A stretch of DNA of 16,856 bases from the NCBI GenBank assembly GCA_028275195.1, contig JAPWVC010000016.1:1-16856 (forward strand). The letters are read 5' to 3'. The notes beneath the pieces were generated by a model. That model had not been told where the DNA came from. It was given only the letters and a program-made list of their open reading frames with translations, and did no database searches. Of the stretch, positions 1 to 7,037 are shown one piece after another (positions within the stretch are counted from its first letter, which is position 1; each line of letters begins with the position of its first letter). Source of the stretch: Candidatus Acetothermia bacterium (GTDB lineage Bacteria > Bipolaricaulota > Bipolaricaulia > RBG-16-55-9 > JANLFV01). A program made the position numbers and the translations under genes.

Positions 1-2133
1 GACTGCCCCACCGCTGTGGTGCTCGCCGACTTCGACCGTGATGCGACCTTAGAGATCGCGGTCGCCAACTCCGGGTCGAACGACCTCACCATCATCGATG
101 ACACGAAACTGACCACTATCCCCGCAGGCGGGGTAACCCCTGTGGCCCTGGCGGTCGGGGACTTCAATCGGGATGCCAAGCCCGACCTGGTGGTGGCCAA
201 CTCCGGGTCGAATAACTTCTGTGTCCACCTTGGGAAAGGGGATGGGAGCTTCGAGGCTCCGGTCTGCTTCGAGGCCGGTCGCCGGCCCTCGGATGTCGAG
301 GTCGCCGATCTGGACTGCGACAATATCCAAGATATAGTCGTGGCCAACTTCGAATCCGATGATGTCTGGACCTTCCTCGGCGACGGGACAGGAAAGAAGT
401 TCACCCTCAAGGGGAAGTATCGCGTCGACCAGGCCCCCTCGGCCCTGGTGGTCCGGGACCTCAACCAAGACGCGATGGTGGACATTGCTGTGACGAATGC
501 CTTCGCGAATGTTGTCTGGATCCTCTCGGGGAGGCGGGATGCCCAAGGGAAGAAGGGCGAGTTCCAGGCCGTGGCGGGGAAGTTCGCCGTGGGCGAGAAG
601 CCCGTGGCGATCGCCTCCGGGGACTTCGACAAGGATCGAGATGGGAACCCCGACCTGGTCGTGGCCAATGAGCTATCCAACGATGTGACCATCCTCTTGG
701 GGAAGGGAGCGGGGGCTTTTTTTCTCCCTGAGGTAGCGCCGCCGAACCAGCCGCCCATAGCGGAGTTCACCTGGACGCCGGCGCAGCCGAAGGTCAATGA
801 GACGGTGAAGTTCGACGGCTCGGCCTCTCGGGACCCCGACGGCCAGATCACCGCCTATCTCTGGGACTTCGGGAATGGGAAGACCGGGAGCGGGAGGACT
901 GCCGAGCATGCCTACACCAAGGAAGGCACTTACAAGGTCTGCCTCACCGTCAAGGATGACAAGGGCGCGGAGGGGAAGGCCTGCAAGGACCTGACGGTCT
1001 CGGCCGCGCCGCCACCTCCACCGCCGGCGAGCAAGGCCCCGACGGTCGGGACCGAGCCTTCCGCCCTGGCTAGGGGGGACTTCAACGGCGATGGGAAGGA
1101 AGACCTCGTGGTCGCGAACCAGGATTCGAATACCATCTCAATCCTCCTTGGGGTAGGGGACGGGAAGTTCAGCCCTAGCGGGACCGTTAATGTCGGCAAG
1201 AGCCCGAGCGATATCGTCGCCGCCGACCTCAATAAAGATAATCTGCTCGACCTTGCGGTCGCGAATGCCGGCTCGAATAACCTCTCGATCCTATTGGGCG
1301 ACGGGAAGGGCGGCTTCCAGCCCCGCGGCGAACCGGCCGTGGGGAGCAACCCGATGGCCCTCGTTGCTCACGACTTTAATAAAGATGGGAACATCGACCT
1401 AGTCGTGGCCAACTCCGGCTCGAACAACCTCTCCCTCCTCCTCGGGAACGGGGACGGGACCTTCAAGCCAGCCCTGGCCACCGCGGCGGTAGGGGAGGCC
1501 CCCGAGGGGCTGGCCCTAGGAGACTTTAACAATGATGGGAAGGCCGACCTCGCCGTCTCGAACCTCAACTCCAATGAGATCGTGATCCTCCTCGGGGAAG
1601 GGAATGGCGGCTTTGCCCCCGGGCCGAAGCTGACGGGCCTGAGCCGCCCTCGCCGCCTGACGATCAAGGACTTCAACGGCGACGGGAAGCTCGACCTCGC
1701 GGTCGCTGAATCCGATGCAAACGCTGTGACCATCTTCTGCGGGAAGGGGAACGGGAGCTTCGATCAGTGCGGGAAGGCCTCAACAGGCGAGTCTCCCCGG
1801 GCCCTAGTGGCCGAAGACTTTAATAATGACGGGAAGCTCGACCTCGCGGTCGCGAACTACAGCTCGAACAACCTCTCGATCCTCCTCGGGAGAGGAGATG
1901 GCTCTTTCGGGGAGCAGCGGCTCGTGAATGTCGGGGAGAAGCCGAATGCCATCGTCTCGGGCCGGTTCAATCCTGACGGGAACGCCGATCTCGCGGTAGC
2001 TAACGCTGGGACCTCCGCTCGCCTCCTTGGAGGCCGCTTGGGCTTGGAGCGGGGCCCTTGCCGGCGGGCTCGGCTCGCTCATCCTCTTCCCGCTCCTCCT
2101 CTGGCTCTTCTGGGGCCTCCGCCTCGGGACTAA
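1..2133 (+). CDS. VCBS/FG-GAP repeat surface protein with internal PKD domain (5' partial, frameshifted 3' end)
   Basis: The reading frame is open from base 1, so the N-terminus lies outside the window; the GTG at 16 is an internal Val, not a supported start. About twelve FG-GAP/VCBS units of the form DFNxDGxxDLxVAN..SNN.SILLGxGDGxF are visible, five before and seven after a PKD domain (about nt 750-1000, core WDFGNG). A proline-rich linker (about nt 1006-1035) follows the PKD. The DxNxDGxxD loops are typical calcium sites of beta-propeller blades, so an extracellular propeller is likely; the ligand is unknown. The last unit is cut after ADLAVANAG, and the frame then runs into low-complexity Arg/Pro-rich sequence to a TAA at 2131-2133. 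This tail looks non-native: another frame encodes a convincing membrane anchor (see 2000-2176). It probably forms an operon with the VWA gene 49 bases on. The fold is confident; the exact role is unknown. Confidence 0.85.
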   Translation, partial: DCPTAVVLADFDRDATLEIAVANSGSNDLTIIDDTKLTTIPAGGVTPVALAVGDFNRDAKPDLVVANSGSNNFCVHLGKGDGSFEAPVCFEAGRRPSDVEVADLDCDNIQDIVVANFESDDVWTFLGDGTGKKFTLKGKYRVDQAPSALVVRDLNQDAMVDIAVTNAFANVVWILSGRRDAQGKKGEFQAVAGKFAVGEKPVAIASGDFDKDRDGNPDLVVANELSNDVTILLGKGAGAFFLPEVAPPNQPPIAEFTWTPAQPKVNETVKFDGSASRDPDGQITAYLWDFGNGKTGSGRTAEHAYTKEGTYKVCLTVKDDKGAEGKACKDLTVSAAPPPPPPASKAPTVGTEPSALARGDFNGDGKEDLVVANQDSNTISILLGVGDGKFSPSGTVNVGKSPSDIVAADLNKDNLLDLAVANAGSNNLSILLGDGKGGFQPRGEPAVGSNPMALVAHDFNKDGNIDLVVANSGSNNLSLLLGNGDGTFKPALATAAVGEAPEGLALGDFNNDGKADLAVSNLNSNEIVILLGEGNGGFAPGPKLTGLSRPRRLTIKDFNGDGKLDLAVAESDANAVTIFCGKGNGSFDQCGKASTGESPRALVAEDFNNDGKLDLAVANYSSNNLSILLGRGDGSFGEQRLVNVGEKPNAIVSGRFNPDGNADLAVANAGTSARLLGGRLGLERGPCRRARLAHPLPAPPLALLGPPPRD
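1078..1995 (+). repeat. Tandem 147-base coding repeats (VCBS blades 6-12)
   Basis: The conserved blade-start codon recurs at 1078, 1225, 1372, 1522, 1669, 1816 and 1963. Spacing is 147 bases except for one 150-base step. Each unit encodes about 49 residues with the DxNxDGxxD loop. In the final unit the leading Asp is replaced by Arg (GRFNPDG). Five more divergent units start at 28, 160, 307, 457 and 622 with looser spacing (132-165 bases). The more regular second array suggests more recent unit duplication or gene conversion there. Confidence 0.8.
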
Positions 2134-2176
2134 GGGCTGGGCCGAGCTCCGGGCCCGCCTCGGCTTGAGGAGGTGA
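2000..2176 (+). other. Out-of-frame C-terminal membrane anchor of the upstream repeat protein
   Basis: The +1 frame relative to the upstream gene opens after a TAG at 1997-1999. It reads PPLASLEAAWAWSGALAGG, then a strongly hydrophobic stretch with core SLILFPLLLWLFWGL, then a basic tail with LRARLGLRR, and stops with TGA at 2174-2176. This is a textbook C-terminal transmembrane anchor with a positive inside end. Its stop codon overlaps the ribosome binding site of the next gene, as expected for a tightly packed operon. It is most simply the real C-terminus of the VCBS protein, separated from it by a one-base gain (or two-base loss) between about 2000 and 2030. The shift may be a sequencing or assembly error, a true mutation, or recoding; the sequence alone cannot decide. 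Confidence 0.7.
2168..2173 (+). promoter_or_regulatory. Shine-Dalgarno AGGAGG for the VWA gene
   Basis: A perfect AGGAGG lies nine bases before the GTG at 2183. It favours that GTG over the ATG at 2189. It also overlaps the end of the out-of-frame anchor reading frame, whose TGA is at 2174-2176. Confidence 0.7.
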
Positions 2177-2182
2177 AACTAA

Positions 2183-4096
2183 GTGAAGATGAAGCTGAGT
2201 GGCGCGCTCCTCTTGACCTTATTGGTCTTGGTCCTGGCCTTGGCGGCCACTGGGCCTCTGCCACTGACGGCCCAGCAGCCTTCACGCCCGGTCACCATCT
2301 CCAAGACGGTCCGCCCGGAGTTGATCAACCCTCGAGGCTACGGGCCACCTGATCGTGCGACCATCACTATCACCATCAGGGGCGATCCGCTCGCTCCCGC
2401 TGAGGTGCGGCTCCCGCTCGATCTGGTCCTCCTCATCGATCGGTCCGCGACCATGGATATCACTCAGATCCGGGCGGCCGTCGCCCAGATCCTGGAGCTG
2501 CTCGAGCCGATCGATCAAGTCGGGCTAGTCTCCTTCGCCGACGCTGCTCGAACAGACCTCGGGCTCGCTCCGGCCACCGCGACGAATAAAGAGGCCTTCC
2601 TCCGCGTGGTCGGTTCGCTCGCCACCGGTGGGAGGACGGCCTGCGCCGCTGGAGTTGCTGAGGCGATCGCTCTCCTCCGCTCCTCAGGGCGGCCGACTGC
2701 CTTGCCGGTTATAGTCTTCCTCACCGACGGGATGTGCACCCACGGCCAGGAGCCGGAGGCCGAATTGGCTCGGGCCGTCGCAGAAGGGATCGCCCCGATG
2801 ATCGTCGGGATCGGGATGGTCAGCCCTCTCTTCCCGGCCAAGATCGCGCGAATTGAGGGCGTGCGCTTCTTCTCCTCCACGGCCTTCTTCATCGATTACC
2901 TCGAGCAAGCACTCGAGGAGCTCATCGGCCTGGCCGCAAGCGAGCTCACCCTGGTCGAGCGCCTCCCCGGCTACATCCGCTATGAGGGCGAGCCGAGCGA
3001 GCTCCCTACAAGCGTCGAGCCGGCCGAGGGCTGGACCATCATCTGGCGCCGGGAGCGGCTAGAGCTGGGCGAGACCTGGCAAGTCTCGTTCGCCGTCAGC
3101 GCGGAGAAGACCGGGACGGTCCTCCTCGAGAGCGGGGGCGAGCTTCGGATGAAAAATCCCCTCTCGGGGGCCCCGCTCCCGCCGATCCCGCTCCCCGAGG
3201 CCACGATCAGGGTCAAGAATGTCCCCCCGGTCTGCGGCTTCAACTACGAGCCAGCTAAGCCGACCATCGCTGAGGATGTGAACTTCTATGACCGGTCGAG
3301 CGACCCCTTCGGGGGGACGATCGTCTCCTGGCTCTGGGATTTCGGCGATGGCACAAGCTCGTCGAAGCGGAACCCTTCTCACCGCTATCGCAGTGACGGC
3401 CAGTATCTTGTGACCTTGAAGGTCACAGACGATGAGGGAGCCACTTGCGAGACCTCCCAGACGGTCACCGTCGGGGCGATCGCTGTCCTCCTCACCCGCT
3501 CGGCCCTCACTTATCCGTGGGAGCAGCTCCTCCCCGGCCAGGAATATCCCGTGAGCGTGGGGATCACCCCGAAGGTCTGCATCAATGGGATGGGGCTAAG
3601 GGAGGTTTACCCTTCAGGTTGGGTGATCACCCCGGTTGAGAGTGCCGGGGCCCAGTTCCGCCCTCCGAACGAGTGGATCTGGCTCGAGCCGCTCTGCCCG
3701 CCTCTGGAGCTCAAGCTCAGTTATACCTTAGCGATCCCGCTCGGCCAGGCCCCGGGCCGCTACGCCATCTCTGGGACGGCGACCAGCTTCTCTCCCGCAT
3801 TCGAGGTCCGCGTCGGCGGGCTCACGAGCCTGGAAGTAGTGGAGAAGCTCTCAATCCCCGTGGCGGTCGCTTGCCTCGATGTCGTGAACATGAGGCCCGA
3901 CCCGGCGAGCTGCTATGATCCCCAGGGGAGGGCCGTGATCAAGGAGGCCCAAATCGAGCGGGCAAAGGAGCTCTACCTGAAGGGCGAGCCGGTCCCGGGG
4001 GCCGGCGGGGCGATCATCACCTACGAGATGATGCTCCGGCTGCTGGCCTACTACCGGACTGGGACGCCGGTGACGGAGCCCTTGCCTAATGAATGA
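2183..4096 (+). CDS. Secreted VWA-domain protein with PKD domain and C-terminal dockerin-like duplication
   Basis: The 637-residue protein starts with a signal peptide (basic MKMK, then a Leu-rich core to about residue 25; cleavage probably after the Ala30 region). A von Willebrand factor A domain spans about residues 79-250. Its MIDAS metal site is visible as DRSAT (Asp86, Ser88, Thr90), Thr152 in GGRT and Asp182 in LTDG; Thr replaces the commoner second Ser. A beta-rich stretch follows, then one PKD domain (about 349-430, WDFGDG), a Cys-containing beta region, and a duplicated C-terminal helix-loop module (579-630). VWA domains usually bind protein ligands through a divalent metal, so a role in adhesion or an extracellular complex is likely. 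No C-terminal anchor is seen. The start is GTG with a perfect AGGAGG. Its stop directly abuts the stop of the convergent lamin-tail gene. Confidence 0.88.
   Translation: MKMKLSGALLLTLLVLVLALAATGPLPLTAQQPSRPVTISKTVRPELINPRGYGPPDRATITITIRGDPLAPAEVRLPLDLVLLIDRSATMDITQIRAAVAQILELLEPIDQVGLVSFADAARTDLGLAPATATNKEAFLRVVGSLATGGRTACAAGVAEAIALLRSSGRPTALPVIVFLTDGMCTHGQEPEAELARAVAEGIAPMIVGIGMVSPLFPAKIARIEGVRFFSSTAFFIDYLEQALEELIGLAASELTLVERLPGYIRYEGEPSELPTSVEPAEGWTIIWRRERLELGETWQVSFAVSAEKTGTVLLESGGELRMKNPLSGAPLPPIPLPEATIRVKNVPPVCGFNYEPAKPTIAEDVNFYDRSSDPFGGTIVSWLWDFGDGTSSSKRNPSHRYRSDGQYLVTLKVTDDEGATCETSQTVTVGAIAVLLTRSALTYPWEQLLPGQEYPVSVGITPKVCINGMGLREVYPSGWVITPVESAGAQFRPPNEWIWLEPLCPPLELKLSYTLAIPLGQAPGRYAISGTATSFSPAFEVRVGGLTSLEVVEKLSIPVAVACLDVVNMRPDPASCYDPQGRAVIKEAQIERAKELYLKGEPVPGAGGAIITYEMMLRLLAYYRTGTPVTEPLPNE
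3917..4072 (+). repeat. Two-copy 26-residue dockerin-like (degenerate EF-hand) module
   Basis: Residues 582-604 (GRAVIKEAQ...KGEPV) and 608-630 (GGAIITYEM...RTGTPV) of the VWA protein align without gaps over 23 positions. Identical are Gly, Ala, Ile, Arg, Tyr, Gly, Pro and Val. With the three preceding residues (DPQ and PGA) the period is 26 residues. A loop-helix unit repeated twice at the C-terminus of a secreted protein is the layout of dockerin-type modules, but most EF-hand calcium ligands are missing here. Homology to dockerin is inferred from layout only. Confidence 0.5.
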
Positions 4097-6289
4097 CTAA
4101 GGGGCAACGGTGATCTCTTTGGTCGCCCGCGTGAGCGCGCCCTCATTATCGATCACCGTGAGGGTGACGGTGTAGGTTCCAGGGGCCTCATAGCGATGGG
4201 TCGGGTTCTGCCGGCTGTCGGCGCCGCACTCCGGCGGGCAAGTCGTGCCGTCCCCGAAGTCCCATCCCCAGGAGACGATGGAGCCGCTAGGGCTGGGGTC
4301 GTAGGATAGATCGGTGAATTGGACGGGCTCGCCGACTCTCGGCTGGTCAGGGCTAAAGGAGAAGGCCGCGACTGGCGCGGCATTCGTCACCCGGACCTCT
4401 TGGGTTAGGCTCGCCTCATCGCCATCATCGTCGGTCACCGTCAGCTTGACGGTATAGACCCCATCGTCCCGGTAGCGATGGCTCGGGTTCTGCTCGCTCG
4501 TGCTCCCCCCATCGCCGAAGTCCCAAGCCCACTTGACGATCCTCCCATCGGGGTCGGAGGAGGCATCGCTGAACTCGACGGTATCAGCATCGCTGGGCCT
4601 CTCCGGCTTGAAGGAGAAGGCCGCCCGGGGCGGGCGATTCTTGATCTTCGCCACCCCGCTCGCTATGGCCTCGGCTCCCTCATCATCGGTAACCTTGAGC
4701 TTGACAGTATAGGTCCCATTATCGGCGTAGGCATGAGTGACCTTTGGAGTGGTCACGCACTCCTCGAACTCGCCATCGCCGTTGAAGTCCCACTCATACT
4801 TGACGATCTTTCCATCCGGATCGGAGGAGGCCGAGGCGTCGAATGTGATCGTCTCCTCGGTGAGGGCCTCTGCGGGGCTAATGGAGAAGGCCGCGACCGG
4901 CCCGACATTCCTCACAGTGATCTCTTGGACCGCCTCATCGGTCGCGCCACGGTCATCAGTCACGGTCAGCGTCACCGCATATCTCCCGCTCTTGGCATAG
5001 CGATGGGACGGGCTCTGGACCTCGGAGGTCGCGCCGTCCCCAAAGGCCCAAAACCACTTCACGATCTCCCCATCAGGGTCGCTCGACTGGTCGGTGAACT
5101 GGACCTCCTCCTGGGTGGTCGGCTCCAAAGGCCAGAAGCTGAAGTCCGCCACTGGGCGGAGGTTTATCGGCGCGATGGTGAGCTCTTCCGTAGCGGTCGC
5201 GATGGCCCCATCGTCGTCGGTGACCGTCAGGGTGACGGTATAATCCCCTGGCTCAAGGTATTGATGGCTAGGGTTGCGTAATGGGCTTGTCGCCCCATCC
5301 CCGAAGTCCCAAGCCCAAGAGACGAGCTCCCCATCTGGGTCACGCGATTGGTCAGTGAATTCAACGACATCTTCTACGGTCGGCCGCTCGGGCTTGAAGG
5401 AGAAGGCCGCCTCCGGCGGCTCATTCCTCTCCCGGACTGTGAGCTCTTTGGCTGCTGAGCCCTGAGCGCCCCGATCGTCGGTCACCGTGAGCTGGACGAT
5501 GAATCTCCCGGCCTTCTCATACTTATGAGAGGCCGTCTGGCCCTCGCCGATAGCCCCATCGCCGAAGTCCCAGTGCCATTGGGTGATCTCCCCGTCAGGA
5601 TCATGAGAGCCGGAGCCATCGAAGGTCACGAGCGCGTCGAGCACCGGCCTTAGGGGGGTGAAAGTGAAAGAGGCGATCGGAGGGAGGTTAAAGGCCGAGT
5701 TGGTAGCCTTTGGTGTGCCATTGATCGGATTCCCATGGGCATCGAGGCCCTTGCGGGTTCGGCCGTCATTAGTCCCCCAGTTGTCATCGGCGTCGGGCTT
5801 GGTGGGGTCTTTCCGCTCCATGCTCGCGTAGGGCGGCTTCCCCTGGGCCTCGGTCCCTCCCGGCCAGGGCCCGCCGTCCCCATTGGCTGAGTCGATGAGC
5901 CTCCCTTGGGGGTCGAAGAGCCGGAGGCTCTCCCCGGAGTTGGTGAGGGCGCCTTGATAGACTTGATCGGCAGTGATGTCGCTGATTGTCTCGTCGTCGC
6001 TCCGCTCGAGGAGGAAGAACCCCCTTGCTGGGATGGTCCCGGAGAGCTTAAGATCCGGGCTCCCGTCATCGGACCTCAAGCGCCAGCCGGTCAGATCGAT
6101 ATCCTGGTCAGTGTTGTTGTAAAGCTCGATCCACTCATCGTTCGAGCTGGCCGCGGTCCCGGCCCAGGCGACCTCGTTGATCACCACCGCCCGTTCGGCC
6201 ACCTCGCCCTCGCCGGTCGACCAGCCCCCTAAAGATCCTGCTAAGAGCAGCAGAACCGCTAGATAGCGCCAGGCCCTTTTCACGCTCAT
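4097..6289 (-). CDS. Secreted lamin-tail-domain protein with six PKD domains
   Basis: The protein (about 730 residues; numbering here from the GTG at 6292) begins with a short signal peptide (KRAWRY, then a LAVLLLLAG core). A lamin-tail domain follows at about residues 35-160, shown by VVINEVAWAGT, DEWIELYNNTDQDIDLTGW and GESLRLFDPQG. Six PKD domains then run to the C-terminus at about 204-288, 291-374, 378-461, 464-551, 553-636 and 638-730, each with DPDG/DPSPSG and WDFGDG-like cores. PKD3 has WAFGDG, losing the usual Asp. PKD4 carries a DxDG-type insert (WDFNGDGEF). No anchor or enzyme domain is visible, so a structural or adhesive extracellular protein is inferred. Possible starts are GTG 6292, ATG 6289 and GTG 6283; GGAGG at 6294-6298 is best spaced for 6283, acceptable for 6289 and too close for 6292. 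Transcription is convergent with the VWA gene, with no spacer. Confidence 0.87.
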   Translation of the reverse strand: MSVKRAWRYLAVLLLLAGSLGGWSTGEGEVAERAVVINEVAWAGTAASSNDEWIELYNNTDQDIDLTGWRLRSDDGSPDLKLSGTIPARGFFLLERSDDETISDITADQVYQGALTNSGESLRLFDPQGRLIDSANGDGGPWPGGTEAQGKPPYASMERKDPTKPDADDNWGTNDGRTRKGLDAHGNPINGTPKATNSAFNLPPIASFTFTPLRPVLDALVTFDGSGSHDPDGEITQWHWDFGDGAIGEGQTASHKYEKAGRFIVQLTVTDDRGAQGSAAKELTVRERNEPPEAAFSFKPERPTVEDVVEFTDQSRDPDGELVSWAWDFGDGATSPLRNPSHQYLEPGDYTVTLTVTDDDGAIATATEELTIAPINLRPVADFSFWPLEPTTQEEVQFTDQSSDPDGEIVKWFWAFGDGATSEVQSPSHRYAKSGRYAVTLTVTDDRGATDEAVQEITVRNVGPVAAFSISPAEALTEETITFDASASSDPDGKIVKYEWDFNGDGEFEECVTTPKVTHAYADNGTYTVKLKVTDDEGAEAIASGVAKIKNRPPRAAFSFKPERPSDADTVEFSDASSDPDGRIVKWAWDFGDGGSTSEQNPSHRYRDDGVYTVKLTVTDDDGDEASLTQEVRVTNAAPVAAFSFSPDQPRVGEPVQFTDLSYDPSPSGSIVSWGWDFGDGTTCPPECGADSRQNPTHRYEAPGTYTVTLTVIDNEGALTRATKEITVAP
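4100..5683 (-). repeat. Array of six tandem PKD domains (coding)
   Basis: Six consecutive units of about 84-93 codons share the pattern P.A.FSF.P..P....V.F.D.S.DPDG.IV.W.WDFGDG...NPSH.Y...G.Y.V.LTVTDD.GA. Separate PKD units also occur singly in the two other surface proteins of this window. Confidence 0.85.
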
Positions 6290-6313
6290 CACTCCTCCCC
6301 TGGTCCTAGTCTC

Positions 6314-6319
6314 ATTATA
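6314..6319 (-). promoter_or_regulatory. Perfect -10 element (TATAAT) for the lamin-tail gene
   Basis: The minus strand reads TATAAT at 6319-6314, about 25-30 bases upstream of the start codons of the lamin-tail gene. No good -35 hexamer is found at 16-18 bases. Instead an inverted repeat CCCCAAGGGG lies at 6321-6330, in the position of the spacer. The unusually AT-rich hexamer in a GC-rich region supports a real -10, perhaps activator-dependent. Confidence 0.5.
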
Positions 6320-6455
6320 TCCCCAAGGGGTGAAGATCCTGTGGAAGAGTTGAGGAGATTTTTGGGAAGCTCATCCCTCCGCTGGGGGACAAACAGCCAT
6401 TGCACCGCCGCGGCGCGGGCGTTACCCTCAAAGTGAGGAGGTCAAGCCAAGGAAG

Positions 6456-7037
6456 ATGCGAGTGATCGGGGGAGAGAAGGGCGGGGCGAAGCTCCTGGAG
6501 CTCGAGCATGAGCAGATCCGGCCGATGCGCGCGGAAGTCCGGGCAGGCCTATTCAATATGATCCAGGACTTCGTCCCCGGGAGCCGGTTCCTGGACTTAT
6601 TTGCCGGGACCGGCTCGGTCGGGATCGAGGCCCTCAGCCGGGGGGCGAAGGAGGCTACCTTCGTGGACAACCTCCCCGAGGCGGTCCAGTTGATCAAGAT
6701 GAACCTGGCCAAGCTCGGCCTGACCAGCCGGGCCAAGGTCTATCAACTGGATGTATTCGAGGCGATCGCGCGGTTCGAGCGCCGGGGAAGGAAGTTCGAC
6801 CTCCTCTTCATCGGCCCCCCTTACGGCCAGGGGCTGGGGGCGCGGACCTTGGAGCGGCTCGCGAGCTCGACCATCTTGGATGAGGATAGCCTCGTGATCG
6901 TCGAGCTGTTCAAGAAGGAGCGCCCGGAGCTGAAGGAGAGCTACGGCCGCCTCGCCCTGATCCGCGAGCGTCGCTACGGGGACAACCTGATCTTGATCTA
7001 TCGATCTACCGCTGAAGCCAGCCTGCCCATTCAGTAG
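6456..7037 (+). CDS. rsmD: 16S rRNA (guanine(966)-N2)-methyltransferase RsmD family
   Basis: The 193-residue protein has the usual RsmD length and order: N-terminal MRVIGGEKGG, the family stretch RPMRAEVRAGLFNMI (usually RPTxDRVREALFN), SAM-binding motif I LDLFAGTGSVGIEALSRGA, and acidic strand 2 FVDN. RsmD methylates N2 of G966 of 16S rRNA during small-subunit assembly. Motif IV, normally (D/N)PPY or DPPF and important for catalysis, reads IGPPYG here, with Gly120 in place of the acid. The usual RPTxD stretch is also altered. The ATG at 6456 gives the family-typical N-terminus, although the best GAGGAGG (6435-6441) is 14 bases away; a GTG at 6462 is the alternative. The last seven bases overlap the convergent DUF401 gene. 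Confidence 0.85.
   Translation: MRVIGGEKGGAKLLELEHEQIRPMRAEVRAGLFNMIQDFVPGSRFLDLFAGTGSVGIEALSRGAKEATFVDNLPEAVQLIKMNLAKLGLTSRAKVYQLDVFEAIARFERRGRKFDLLFIGPPYGQGLGARTLERLASSTILDEDSLVIVELFKKERPELKESYGRLALIRERRYGDNLILIYRSTAEASLPIQ

Noticed and set aside
1078..1995. CRISPR-like or satellite DNA reading of the 147-base repeats
   Set aside because: The repeats keep reading frame and encode VCBS blades with conserved protein motifs; there are no short identical repeats with unique spacers.
4478..5281. 267-residue open frame antisense to the PKD array
   Set aside because: Its repeats simply mirror the PKD repeats on the other strand.
6400..6428. Promoter for rsmD (TTGCAC, 17 bases, TACCCT)
   Set aside because: The -10 matches only three of six positions and the spacer is very GC-rich; not strong enough to list.
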